Assembly: GCA_937893015.1 (NCBI GenBank)
Contig: CALBJX010000030.1
Location: 1 to 14,894 of the forward strand
Reading direction: 5' to 3'
DNA length: 14,894 bases
DNA from: an uncultured Verrucomicrobiales bacterium
Lineage (GTDB): Bacteria; Verrucomicrobiota; Verrucomicrobiia; Verrucomicrobiales; Akkermansiaceae
Position numbers and translations under genes: made by a program. This document shows, in pieces, positions 1 through 6,900 of this stretch. The notes under the pieces are model-generated. The model was not told the origin of the DNA. It made no database searches and worked only from the letters and a program-made list of their open reading frames with translations. Numbering within the stretch: position 1 is the first letter of the stretch; the number at the start of each line of letters is the position of its first letter.

Positions 1-1105
1 AGAGGCGGCGCGGGGTCTCCAGTGCGCGGGCGTCGATACCGCCGCTCATGGTGCGGCCGCTGCCCTTCTCCGCGTTGTTGTAGGCGCGGGCAAGGCGGGT
101 GATGGAATCCATGAGGATGAGCACGTGGCGGCCCGCTTCCACGAGGCGCTTGGCGCGCTCCACGCACATCTCGGCGATGCGGCAGTGTTCACGCACGCCG
201 CTGTCGTTGGAGCTGGCAAAAATTTCCGCCCCCGGCAGTGCGCGGCGGAACTCCGTCACTTCCTCCGGGCGTTCATCCACGAGGAGCACCATGAGGTGCA
301 GGTCCTCGCCGTAGTTTTCCAGCGCGCCCTCGGCAATGTGCATGAGCAGCGTCGTCTTGCCCGTGCGGGGCGGAGCAACGATGAGCCCGCGCTGGCCGCG
401 CGCCACGGGGGCCATGAGATCCAGCGTGCGGGTGGTGTAGCGGGAGGGGGTGGTCTCAAAGGCGAGGCGATGCGTCGGGTTGACGGCACGCAGGTCTTCA
501 AAATGGGGATTGGCGGCAGCTTCCTCCGGCGTCTGTCCGTTGACACTGCTCACGGAGATGAGCTGGTGGCCGCGCTCGTAGCGCTGCGCCATGCCGCTGA
601 TTTGCACAAAGGGGCGCAGGTGGTGGCGGGCAATCAAATCCTCGGGCACATAGATAGCCGTGTCGGAAGGAGCCCAGTTGTTGTCGGGCGTGCGGATGAA
701 ACCGAAGCCCTTGGCGGTGATTTCCAGAATGCCGGTCAGCGGCTCGGGCTCACCGACGGGCACATAGGCGCGACTCGGGGCGGCATTCTGTTGCTGTTGG
801 GGCTTGTTCTGCCCGTTGTTGCCGCTGTTGTTATTGCCGCGGCGGTGCTTGTTACGGTTGCGGTTCTTGCCGCCGTTTCCGCCGTTGTTGTGGGGCGGCG
901 TACTGCCTCTTTCCTCGCGGGGCTGCCGATGATCCAGGTTCGCGTTGTTGCCGCCGTTGTTGTTGCCGCGGCGGCGGTTGCGGAAGTCGCGGCGGCCCTG
1001 TCCCTGCGGCGCATGCGCTTCACCGCCGTCCTGCGGGCGGTGGTCGATGTGTTGGCGGATGACGCGGGGACGCGGTGAGGGGGAGGTGTTGTCGATATCG
1101 GACAT
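1..1105 (-). CDS. rho: Transcription termination factor Rho (C-terminus cut by window edge)
   Basis: Hexameric RNA helicase that ends transcription by pulling nascent RNA from RNA polymerase. Reading the minus strand from the ATG at 1105 gives 368 codons that run off the window. Residues 1-40 are polar; about 41-110 form a low-complexity arm rich in Asn, Gly, Arg and Gln; 125-171 are the primary RNA-binding OB/cold-shock fold with an RNP1-like GFGFIR at 133-138; the Walker A loop APPRTGKTT is at 244-252, DERPEEV with the catalytic Glu at 277-283, Walker B HVLILMDSITR at 327-337, and the Q-loop region follows at about 346-360. The R-loop and the last ~100 residues lie outside the window. I see no Rho_N (SAP-like) domain; the arm takes its place. 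GGAAAGG just before the ATG is a closely spaced Shine-Dalgarno candidate. yebC lies 119 bp upstream on the same strand, with a strong hairpin between. I see no clear promoter of its own. Confidence 0.96.
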   Translation of the reverse strand, partial: MSDIDNTSPSPRPRVIRQHIDHRPQDGGEAHAPQGQGRRDFRNRRRGNNNGGNNANLDHRQPREERGSTPPHNNGGNGGKNRNRNKHRRGNNNSGNNGQNKPQQQQNAAPSRAYVPVGEPEPLTGILEITAKGFGFIRTPDNNWAPSDTAIYVPEDLIARHHLRPFVQISGMAQRYERGHQLISVSSVNGQTPEEAAANPHFEDLRAVNPTHRLAFETTPSRYTTRTLDLMAPVARGQRGLIVAPPRTGKTTLLMHIAEGALENYGEDLHLMVLLVDERPEEVTEFRRALPGAEIFASSNDSGVREHCRIAEMCVERAKRLVEAGRHVLILMDSITRLARAYNNAEKGSGRTMSGGIDARALETPRRL

Positions 1106-1149
1106 ATCCTTTCCGCAATCGGGAGGATGGAGGCTATCAAAAGGGGGAG

Positions 1150-1199
1150 GATGAGGGGCGGGCGGCGGAAACAAACGGGCGCCGCGCACGCCCCTCATC
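1150..1199 (-). terminator. Inverted repeat between yebC and rho (terminator or rho leader structure)
   Basis: Perfect 11-bp arms (1150-1160 and 1189-1199, GATGAGGGGCG and its reverse complement) enclose a GC-rich 28-base loop that can itself pair GCGGC with GCCGC. Read on the minus strand the hairpin follows the yebC stop by about 25 bases and is followed by CTCCCCCTTTT, a poor but present U-run. It may end or protect the yebC transcript, or be a leader structure controlling rho, whose start lies 45 bases further on. Confidence 0.55.
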
Positions 1200-1224
1200 G
1201 CGGTAAGGGGAAAAATCGGGGGCT

Positions 1225-1977
1225 TCAGAGCTGCTCGAGCACGGCCTCGTCGATTTCAAAGTTGGTGAACACGTTCATCGTGTCATCGTAGTCATCCAGC
1301 AGCTCGAAGAGCTTGGTGACCTTGCGGGCGGTGTCCACATCGGAGATGGTGGTGGGGTTCTGCGCCACGGAGATGAGCTTCATGCCCGTGATGTTCTTGC
1401 CGGCGGCGGCAAGGGCGGCGGAAACCTCGTTCACATCGGTGGGGCCGCAGATGAAGGCCCACTCATTCTCGTTTTCGCCCTCCTCGAACTCATCGGCACC
1501 GCAGTCCATGGCAAGCTCCATGGCGGCATCCTCGTCGAGGGTTTCATCCACGATGCTCACCTGCCCCTTGCGGTCAAACTGGTACGCCACGGAACCGGGC
1601 GTGCCCATGTTGCCTCCGTTGCGGGAGAAGATGGTGCGGATTTCGGAGGAGCAGCGGTTGGTGTTATCCGTGGCGACCTCCACGATGATGGCGGTGCCGG
1701 CGGGGCCGTAGCCCTCGTAGGTCACCTCCTGAATAGCGGCACCCTGCAGCTCGCCCGTGCCCTTCTTGACGGCGCGGTCGATGTTGTCCTTGGGCATGGA
1801 CGCAGCCTTGGCACCTTCGATGGCGGCACGCAGACGGGGGTTGGTGTCCACATCACCGCCGCCGCTCTTGGCAGCGAGCGTGATTTCGTGGGAGTAGCGG
1901 GCGAAAATCTTGCCCTTCTTCGCGTCGGCGGCAGCCTTCGTGAACTTAATCTTGGACCATTTGTTATGACCGGACAT
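1225..1977 (-). CDS. yebC: YebC/PmpR/TACO1-family protein
   Basis: 250 residues, the normal length for this family. It opens with the family hallmark SGHNKWSKIK (2-11), has VTYEGYGPAGTAIIVE at 85-100 followed by TDNTNR, and ends with a conserved acidic region (DDYDDTMNVFTNFEI, 228-242). These proteins were long annotated as transcriptional regulators; newer work on bacterial YebC and mitochondrial TACO1 points to a ribosome-associated role in relieving stalls at proline-rich stretches. The reading frame stays open upstream to 2130, but the family motif begins at the ATG at 1977, so the first 51 codons are rejected. No clear Shine-Dalgarno precedes it (CCCCCCGAGTTT). A terminator-like hairpin ends about 30 bases upstream and a tRNA-Pro gene lies 161 bp upstream on the same strand. 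I see no convincing promoter of its own, so it may depend on read-through. Confidence 0.95.
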   Translation of the reverse strand: MSGHNKWSKIKFTKAAADAKKGKIFARYSHEITLAAKSGGGDVDTNPRLRAAIEGAKAASMPKDNIDRAVKKGTGELQGAAIQEVTYEGYGPAGTAIIVEVATDNTNRCSSEIRTIFSRNGGNMGTPGSVAYQFDRKGQVSIVDETLDEDAAMELAMDCGADEFEEGENENEWAFICGPTDVNEVSAALAAAGKNITGMKLISVAQNPTTISDVDTARKVTKLFELLDDYDDTMNVFTNFEIDEAVLEQL

Positions 1978-2007
1978 AAACTCGGGGGGTGGTTTGTGTA
2001 AGGATTT

Positions 2008-2028
2008 AAAAAAGCGCCGTTCCGACGC
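2008..2028 (-). terminator. Rho-independent terminator between tRNA-Pro and yebC
   Basis: On the minus strand GCGTCG, a GAA loop, then CGGCGC (six pairs, one of them G-U), followed directly by TTTTTT. It lies 110 bases past the tRNA 3' end and only 30 bases before the yebC ATG, so it should end the tRNA transcript or act as an attenuator for yebC. Confidence 0.65.
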
Positions 2029-2138
2029 GACCCTCGCTTTCGGCGGGGATGCAGGAGAAGAAGGCTTCAACGCCTTTCGGATAGCCGGTGCCACCCAATC
2101 AACGCCGCATCCCGCGGCGGGAGAAAGCAAAAGGGGAA

Positions 2139-2212
<74 letters not shown>

Positions 2213-2236
2213 ATAAAGTCTCGTGGAGACGGCGGC

Positions 2237-2264
2237 ATTTTACACGTTTTCCCGCGTTTGGCAA
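2237..2264 (-). promoter_or_regulatory. Sigma70-type promoter of tRNA-Pro
   Basis: On the minus strand TTGCCA (2264-2259), a 16-bp spacer and TAAAAT (2242-2237). The -10 box ends 24 bases before the mature tRNA 5' end, leaving a short 5' leader for RNase P to remove. Confidence 0.7.
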
Positions 2265-2336
2265 GTAAAAAGTGATACGCAGGGGCGGGAAATGACGCGA
2301 AAGACGGCATCTGCCGGCTAAAAAACATCTTGTCGG

Positions 2337-2359
2337 CGCCGAGCGGGCGGCGTTTTTTT
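2337..2359 (+). terminator. Orphan plus-strand terminator-like hairpin
   Basis: CGCCG (2337-2341), six-base loop, CGGCG (2348-2352), then seven T (2353-2359). It has the form of an intrinsic terminator on the plus strand, yet no plus-strand gene lies upstream in this window. The stretch 2213-2457 otherwise holds only the tRNA promoter and a weak minus-strand hairpin, with no believable coding sequence. Confidence 0.45.
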
Positions 2360-2394
2360 CATGACGATGCCGCTCGCGGCGTCCCCCCGACAAC

Positions 2395-2415
2395 AAAAAA
2401 TCGGCCTCCGCGCCG
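2395..2415 (-). terminator. Possible terminator of the small gene at 2458-2643
   Basis: On the minus strand CGGC, a six-base loop, GCCG, one A and then six T. The stem is only four pairs, so this is a weak call. Its place about 40 bases after the stop of the 61-residue gene is what supports it. Confidence 0.35.
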
Positions 2416-2457
2416 CATTTTTCTGTGATCTACAGAACCCCTGCGGCTCCCGCCCGC

Positions 2458-2643
2458 TCAGAACAGCATCCCGCCCGAGTAGTCATCCGTACGCAGGTGC
2501 TCACGCAGGGCATCCGCGAGATAGCGGCAATCATCTGCGCGAATGACGACGTCCTGACGACGGCGATAGGCCTCCATCAAAAAACGGAGGAGAGCCTGCG
2601 GATCATTCAGAACGTAGCCGGGGATTTCTTCGATGGTATCCAT
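2458..2643 (-). CDS. Hypothetical 61-residue protein
   Basis: Not recognised. The protein starts MDTIEEIPGYVLND and ends at a TGA at 2460-2458. It is acidic to neutral and mixed in composition, likely mostly helical (ALLRFLMEAYRRRQD, then CRYLADALREHLR), with no signal peptide, membrane segment or metal-binding cluster. Support for it being real: the composition is that of an ordinary soluble protein, unlike the skewed shadow frames around it, and a near-consensus promoter (TTGTCT, 17 bp, TAGAAT) ends nine bases before the ATG. That places the expected transcript start 2-4 bases before the ATG, i.e. a nearly leaderless mRNA with no Shine-Dalgarno site. An in-frame TAG just upstream rules out a longer ATG start. 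It stands alone between hppA and the tRNA. Confidence 0.62.
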   Translation of the reverse strand: MDTIEEIPGYVLNDPQALLRFLMEAYRRRQDVVIRADDCRYLADALREHLRTDDYSGGMLF

Positions 2644-2652
2644 GCGGATGAT

Positions 2653-2681
2653 ATTCTAACGCCGCGTGTGCGTGCAGACAA
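2653..2681 (-). promoter_or_regulatory. Promoter of the 61-residue gene
   Basis: On the minus strand TTGTCT (2681-2676), a spacer of exactly 17 bp, TAGAAT (2658-2653). The start codon follows nine bases after the -10 box, so the mRNA should be leaderless or nearly so. Confidence 0.65.
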
Positions 2682-2741
2682 GCGCAAAGTTGATGAATGA
2701 CTGATGAAGTTCCGCCATCATGTATCAAACCATGCCCATAG

Positions 2742-2774
2742 AAAAGCCGCTGCTCCCTTGGCGGAAGCAGCGGC
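2742..2774 (-). terminator. Rho-independent terminator of hppA
   Basis: On the minus strand GCCGCTGCT (2774-2766) pairs perfectly with AGCAGCGGC (2754-2746) over an 11-base loop that can add two more pairs, followed by TTTTCT. It lies about 20 bases past the hppA stop codon. Confidence 0.85.
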
Positions 2775-2796
2775 GAAAGAATCGGCTGTAATCGAT

Positions 2797-5034
2797 TTAC
2801 AGGAGCGTGAAGGCGATGTTCAGACCGGCCGTCACGATGGACACCATGCTCATCAGCTTGATGAGGATGTTCAGGGAAGGACCGGAGGTATCCTTGAAGG
2901 GATCGCCCACGGTGTCACCCACCACGGAAGCATCGTGGATGGCGGTGTGCTTGCCGCAGAAGGAAGCGTCACCCGTTTCGATGTACTTCTTGGCGTTATC
3001 CCAGGCACCGCCGGAGTTGGCCATGAAGATGGCGAGCACGAAGCCGCCCGCCAGACCGCCGGCCAGCAGACCGAACACACCGGGAACACCCATCACGAGA
3101 CCCGTGGCAATCGGAACGATAACGGCAATCATGGAAGGAACAATCATCTCGCGCTGAGCACCCTGGGTGGAGATACCCACGCAACGGGCGTAGTCGGCCT
3201 TCTTGCGGCCCTCGAACACGTCCTTATCGGAGAGCTGGCGGCGGACTTCCTCCACCATGCTCTTGGCGGCGCGGCCCACGGCGTTCATGGTGAGACCGCA
3301 GAACAGGAAGGACAGCATGGAACCGATGAAGATGCCGAGCAGCACCTTGGGATTCATGAGCGTCACGTCGAACTTGGCCATGAACTCAGCGATGTTGAGG
3401 TTCATGATGTCGGCGGGCTGGATGACGGTGTCGGAGAACACGCTCATCTTGAACTCACCGAAGTTCTGGGCGGCAATCTTGAGCTCCTCGATGTAGGAGG
3501 CAAGAAGGGCCAGAGCCGTCAGAGCGGCGGAGCCGATGGCAAAACCCTTACCCGTAGCGGCGGTGGTGTTGCCGAGGGCGTCGAGGGCATCCGTGCGGGA
3601 GCGGACGGATTCGCCCAGCTCGCTCATCTCGGCGTTACCGCCGGCGTTGTCGGAGATGGGGCCGTATGCGTCCGTGGCGAGCGTCAGACCCAGCGTGGAG
3701 AGCATACCCACGGCGGCGATGCCGATGCCGTAGAGACCCATGCTCATGTTGTCAGCCGTGAAGGTGAAGGAATGAGCGGCGCAGAGGTAGGCGCCGATGG
3801 TGCCGAGCACGATGAAAATCACGGGCCAGCAGGTGGAAATCATGCCCACGCCGATACCGGAGATAATCACGGTGGCGGGACCGGTCGTGGCGTTCTCCGC
3901 AATGAACTTCACGGGAGCGAACTCGAAGGAGGTGTAGTACTCCGTCACCTTACCGATGGCGATACCCACGATAAGACCGATGACGATGGAGCCCCAAAGG
4001 CCCATCCAGTTGTCAATGCCCAGCAGGTAGAGCACCGCAGCGGAGCAGAGGGCGATGAGCACGCCGGAGAAGTTGATACCGCGGTTGAGGGCGGCCATGA
4101 GCTGCGTCTGGTTGGCGCCTTCCTTCGTGCGGACGATGAACATGCCGAGCACGGAGAGGATGGTGCCGACGGCACCGATAATCATGGGAGCCATCACCAG
4201 CTGGAGGCCCTGGAGGTCCGTCATGTGAGCACCCGCGGCAGCGGCGGCGCCCAGAGCGGCGGAAGCGAGGATGGAGCCCGCATAGGACTCATAGAGGTCG
4301 GCGCCCATGCCGGCCACGTCGCCCACGTTGTCGCCCACGTTGTCGGCGATGGTGGCGGGGTTACGGGGATCATCTTCGTTGAAGTGGTACTCGGTCTTAC
4401 CGACGAGGTCGGCGCCGACGTCAGCGGCCTTGGTGTAGATGCCGCCGCCCACACGGGCGAAGAGAGCCTGAAGAGAAGCACCCATGCCGAAGGTCAGCAT
4501 GATGGTGGTAATCTGCACGAGCTTGGAAAGGCCCTCACCTTCCACGAGGAAGGAGCAGTTGTCGAGGATGAGGTACCAGGCGGAGATATCGAGAAGGCCG
4601 AAGCCCACCACGGTCAGACCCAGAACAGCGCCGGAACGGAAGGCGAGCTTGAGGCCGTTGTTGAGGCCGTTCTGCTCGTCGCGGCAGGCGTTCGCCACAC
4701 GGCCGGAGGCATAGGTGGCCGTCTTCATGCCCACAAAGCCGGCAAGACCGGAGAAGAAGCCGCCCGTCAGGAATGCCACGGGAACAATCTTGTTCTGCAT
4801 GCCGAAGTAGGCCATGACAGCGAAGATGACGGCGATAATCACGAAGAAGATGCCCACAATCTTGTACTGCTGCTTCAGATAAGCCATCGCGCCCTCGCGG
4901 ACGTAGCCGGCAATCTCCTTCATACGATCCGTACCTTCGTCAGCCTTCTTCATGTCGAAGAAGAACTTCGCGGCCATCACGAGAGCCACGAGAGAGGCAA
5001 ACGGAACAATCCAGAATAATGTTTCGGGGTTCAT
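2797..5034 (-). CDS. hppA: Membrane-bound ion-translocating pyrophosphatase
   Basis: A 745-residue integral membrane pump that splits pyrophosphate to push Na+ and/or H+ out of the cell; about 16 helices are expected for the family. The catalytic signature DVGADLVGK is at 205-213, the Asp-rich PPi-binding stretch DNVGDNVGDVAGMGADLYES is at 231-250, and a second Asp/Lys-rich set lies near 697-714 (HDASVVGDTVGDPFKD). GNTTAATGKG (488-497) has Ala492 where K+-independent pumps have Lys, so K+ dependence is predicted. Glu249 in DLYES sits at the gate position of Na+-pumping members. Thr90, Phe94, Asp149 and Met179 resemble, as I recall it, the set that marks dual Na+,H+ pumps. The ATG at 5034 lacks a clear Shine-Dalgarno. 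It has its own promoter and terminator, so it is monocistronic. A 771-codon open frame on the opposite strand is a shadow. Confidence 0.97.
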   Translation of the reverse strand: MNPETLFWIVPFASLVALVMAAKFFFDMKKADEGTDRMKEIAGYVREGAMAYLKQQYKIVGIFFVIIAVIFAVMAYFGMQNKIVPVAFLTGGFFSGLAGFVGMKTATYASGRVANACRDEQNGLNNGLKLAFRSGAVLGLTVVGFGLLDISAWYLILDNCSFLVEGEGLSKLVQITTIMLTFGMGASLQALFARVGGGIYTKAADVGADLVGKTEYHFNEDDPRNPATIADNVGDNVGDVAGMGADLYESYAGSILASAALGAAAAAGAHMTDLQGLQLVMAPMIIGAVGTILSVLGMFIVRTKEGANQTQLMAALNRGINFSGVLIALCSAAVLYLLGIDNWMGLWGSIVIGLIVGIAIGKVTEYYTSFEFAPVKFIAENATTGPATVIISGIGVGMISTCWPVIFIVLGTIGAYLCAAHSFTFTADNMSMGLYGIGIAAVGMLSTLGLTLATDAYGPISDNAGGNAEMSELGESVRSRTDALDALGNTTAATGKGFAIGSAALTALALLASYIEELKIAAQNFGEFKMSVFSDTVIQPADIMNLNIAEFMAKFDVTLMNPKVLLGIFIGSMLSFLFCGLTMNAVGRAAKSMVEEVRRQLSDKDVFEGRKKADYARCVGISTQGAQREMIVPSMIAVIVPIATGLVMGVPGVFGLLAGGLAGGFVLAIFMANSGGAWDNAKKYIETGDASFCGKHTAIHDASVVGDTVGDPFKDTSGPSLNILIKLMSMVSIVTAGLNIAFTLL

Positions 5035-5088
5035 TTGTCTGTATTTGATGGGTTAACCGCACGCCGAGGGTCGGCGAGCGGGCGCGGC

Positions 5089-5117
5089 ATACTACACCCA
5101 GACTAACGTTTTGACAA
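5089..5117 (-). promoter_or_regulatory. Sigma70-type promoter of hppA
   Basis: On the minus strand TTGTCA (5117-5112), 17-bp spacer, TAGTAT (5094-5089). The expected transcript start near 5082 gives a leader of about 48 bases. That leader can form a hairpin of six G-C-rich pairs with a three-base loop at 5076-5062. Confidence 0.75.
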
Positions 5118-5214
5118 GCCAAAAATGAGGAGAAAGCATGAAAAATTCAAAAAAAGCAGGCAGATAACATGTTCAAAAGAGCCGTAAATACACAAAACCT
5201 CAGAGGGAAAGCAC

Positions 5215-5243
5215 TTGACAACTCCGGAGGCGGCGGTTAGACT
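5215..5243 (+). promoter_or_regulatory. Sigma70-type promoter of the ankyrin-repeat gene
   Basis: Consensus TTGACA (5215-5220), 17-bp spacer, TAGACT (5238-5243). The -10 box ends 13 bases before the ATG at 5257, predicting a 5' leader of only about seven bases. It lies back to back with the hppA promoter, about 100 bp away. Confidence 0.75.
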
Positions 5244-5256
5244 GGGCGCGTACCCT

Positions 5257-6900
5257 ATGAAACACGATGCGAACCTACCGCAGCGGGATGCTGCGTTGTT
5301 GGATGCCTGTCGCCGCGGCGATACGGAAACTGCCCTGCGCCTCATTGCAGAAGGCGCCGATATCCGCGCCGAAGATGAGGAGCGCATGACACCCATGGGC
5401 TATGCCTGCCAAGCGGGGAATGAGGCTATTGTCGAGGAATTGCTGCGGCGGGGAGTCAAGCCGCGGGAGTATTCCGGACGTTGGGAGCGACCGGCGCTCT
5501 ACCGAGCAACGGAAAGCGGGAATCTTTTCCTGATGAAACGCCTCCTGCGCGCCGGAGCAGACCCGTGGGGTCTGGATTGCGAGGATGACAGTATGCTTTC
5601 CGCCGCAGTCCGAAGCAGAAAGCCGGAGGTGGTTGATTTTCTGCTGGACATGGGGCTTTACATCGAGGATGAATCGTCCTTCGGCTGTCCGTTCATCTAT
5701 CTGTCCATCCTGAATGATGACCTGCCTATGATTGACTATCTCAGGCGCAACGGCGAGAGCTTTCAATTCCGTCATTTCAACAGCGATATACGAGAGGCAT
5801 GTCGGCATGGGAGGAAAGAAATCGTCCGCAGAATCCTACAGGACGGACTCAACCTTGAACACCTCTCCCGAGAAACGGGGCATGAATATTATTCATGGGT
5901 ACTCTTCTCAGAGCCATTCGATGAAGAATTTGCAGAGATGCTCTATGAAGCAGGCGTTCCTTTGCGAGCGTGGGCGGGAGAGGATGATATTCTGAAACGA
6001 GCCGGGACAAACGAAGCACGGACATGGATGATGAAGCATCTTTCCGCCCCTCTGCCGGACTTCTCCGACATCCCCGATGCCTATGACATTTACCTCGCCG
6101 CCCGCAACAGCGACGAAGAGCTCCGCAAGCTCATGGTGCACGATCATGAGCTGCAAGCCGAGGATGACGAGGGTTGGACACCCCTGCACTATGCCTGCCG
6201 CGACAACCATCTGCAAGCGATAAAACGCCTTGTGAAAGCCGGAGCCGATGTACATGATTTGACCGAGAGCGGTGACTCCTGCATCACCCTTCTCAACAGC
6301 CAACATGCGGGCGAGCCGCTCGAATGTCTGCGCTTCCTCCTCCGCTGCGGATGTCAGCCGGAGAGAATTATCAGCGACGGCAGAACAGCCCTGACCCAAC
6401 TCATCGAAAAGCAACAGAGCATCTTAGTGATGGAATTGCTCAGCCTCGGTGCTGATGTCAGCCATCGGGATGATGCGGGCTACACGCCCTACCTCGCTGC
6501 GGCGCGTTTCGGAGATGCTTCTATTCTCGCCCGTTTGGAAGAGCTGGGAGCAGACCCGCACGCACTTCTGCCCGACGGCCGCACCGCCCTGCACCTCGCC
6601 GCGCAGTATGAACAGGAGGATGTCGTCCGCTACCTCCTGTCGGAAGGACATGAGGTCAACGCCCGCGACCGCCGCGACTACACGCCCCTGCTCTCCTGTC
6701 CCTCCCCCGCCATCGCCCACCTGCTCTTGGATGCGGGAGCCGACCCTCTCTGCCGCGGCAAAAACGGGCTCACCGCCCTCATGGCCGTGAGGCACAGCGA
6801 AGAGGAAGGCATTGCCAAGCGTCTCATTCAAGCCGGTGTAGACCCCGACGCCGTAACGATTTGGGGCACCAAAAGACCGAGTAAAGATTGGTACTGTTAA
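5257..6900 (+). CDS. Ankyrin-repeat protein, 547 residues
   Basis: Nearly the whole protein is made of about 13 ankyrin repeats, which build a stacked helical scaffold for binding other proteins. One block covers about 10-200; a less regular stretch follows at 200-270; a second block covers about 275-530. The clearest repeats are at 306-331 (GWTPLHYAC), 407-432, 441-465 (GRTALHLAA) and 503-528. The protein ends GTKRPSKDWYC. I see no signal peptide or membrane helix, so it is probably cytoplasmic, with an unknown partner. The frame is open back to a TTG at 5215, but that TTG is part of the -35 box, so the ATG at 5257 is the start. No Shine-Dalgarno site fits in the short leader. Its TAA overlaps the TAA of the opposing symporter gene, so no terminator separates them. 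Confidence 0.92.
   Translation: MKHDANLPQRDAALLDACRRGDTETALRLIAEGADIRAEDEERMTPMGYACQAGNEAIVEELLRRGVKPREYSGRWERPALYRATESGNLFLMKRLLRAGADPWGLDCEDDSMLSAAVRSRKPEVVDFLLDMGLYIEDESSFGCPFIYLSILNDDLPMIDYLRRNGESFQFRHFNSDIREACRHGRKEIVRRILQDGLNLEHLSRETGHEYYSWVLFSEPFDEEFAEMLYEAGVPLRAWAGEDDILKRAGTNEARTWMMKHLSAPLPDFSDIPDAYDIYLAARNSDEELRKLMVHDHELQAEDDEGWTPLHYACRDNHLQAIKRLVKAGADVHDLTESGDSCITLLNSQHAGEPLECLRFLLRCGCQPERIISDGRTALTQLIEKQQSILVMELLSLGADVSHRDDAGYTPYLAAARFGDASILARLEELGADPHALLPDGRTALHLAAQYEQEDVVRYLLSEGHEVNARDRRDYTPLLSCPSPAIAHLLLDAGADPLCRGKNGLTALMAVRHSEEEGIAKRLIQAGVDPDAVTIWGTKRPSKDWYC

Noticed and set aside
125..1078. 317-codon plus-strand frame opposite rho
   Set aside because: The minus strand encodes Rho with all its motifs; this frame is repetitive Val/Ala sequence.
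1978..2130. N-terminal extension of yebC
   Set aside because: The family motif MSGHNKW starts at 1977, and the terminator-like hairpin at 2008-2028 lies inside the extension.
2425..2700. 91-codon plus-strand frame
   Set aside because: It overlaps the minus-strand 61-residue gene, which has its own good promoter; this frame has none.
2704..5019. 771-codon open frame on the plus strand opposite hppA
   Set aside because: It mirrors hppA exactly, is extremely rich in His, Glu and Gly, and has no domain; it follows from GC-rich codon use on the real strand.
5215..5256. TTG start for the ankyrin-repeat protein
   Set aside because: The TTG is the first half of a consensus -35 box; the ATG at 5257 fits the promoter.
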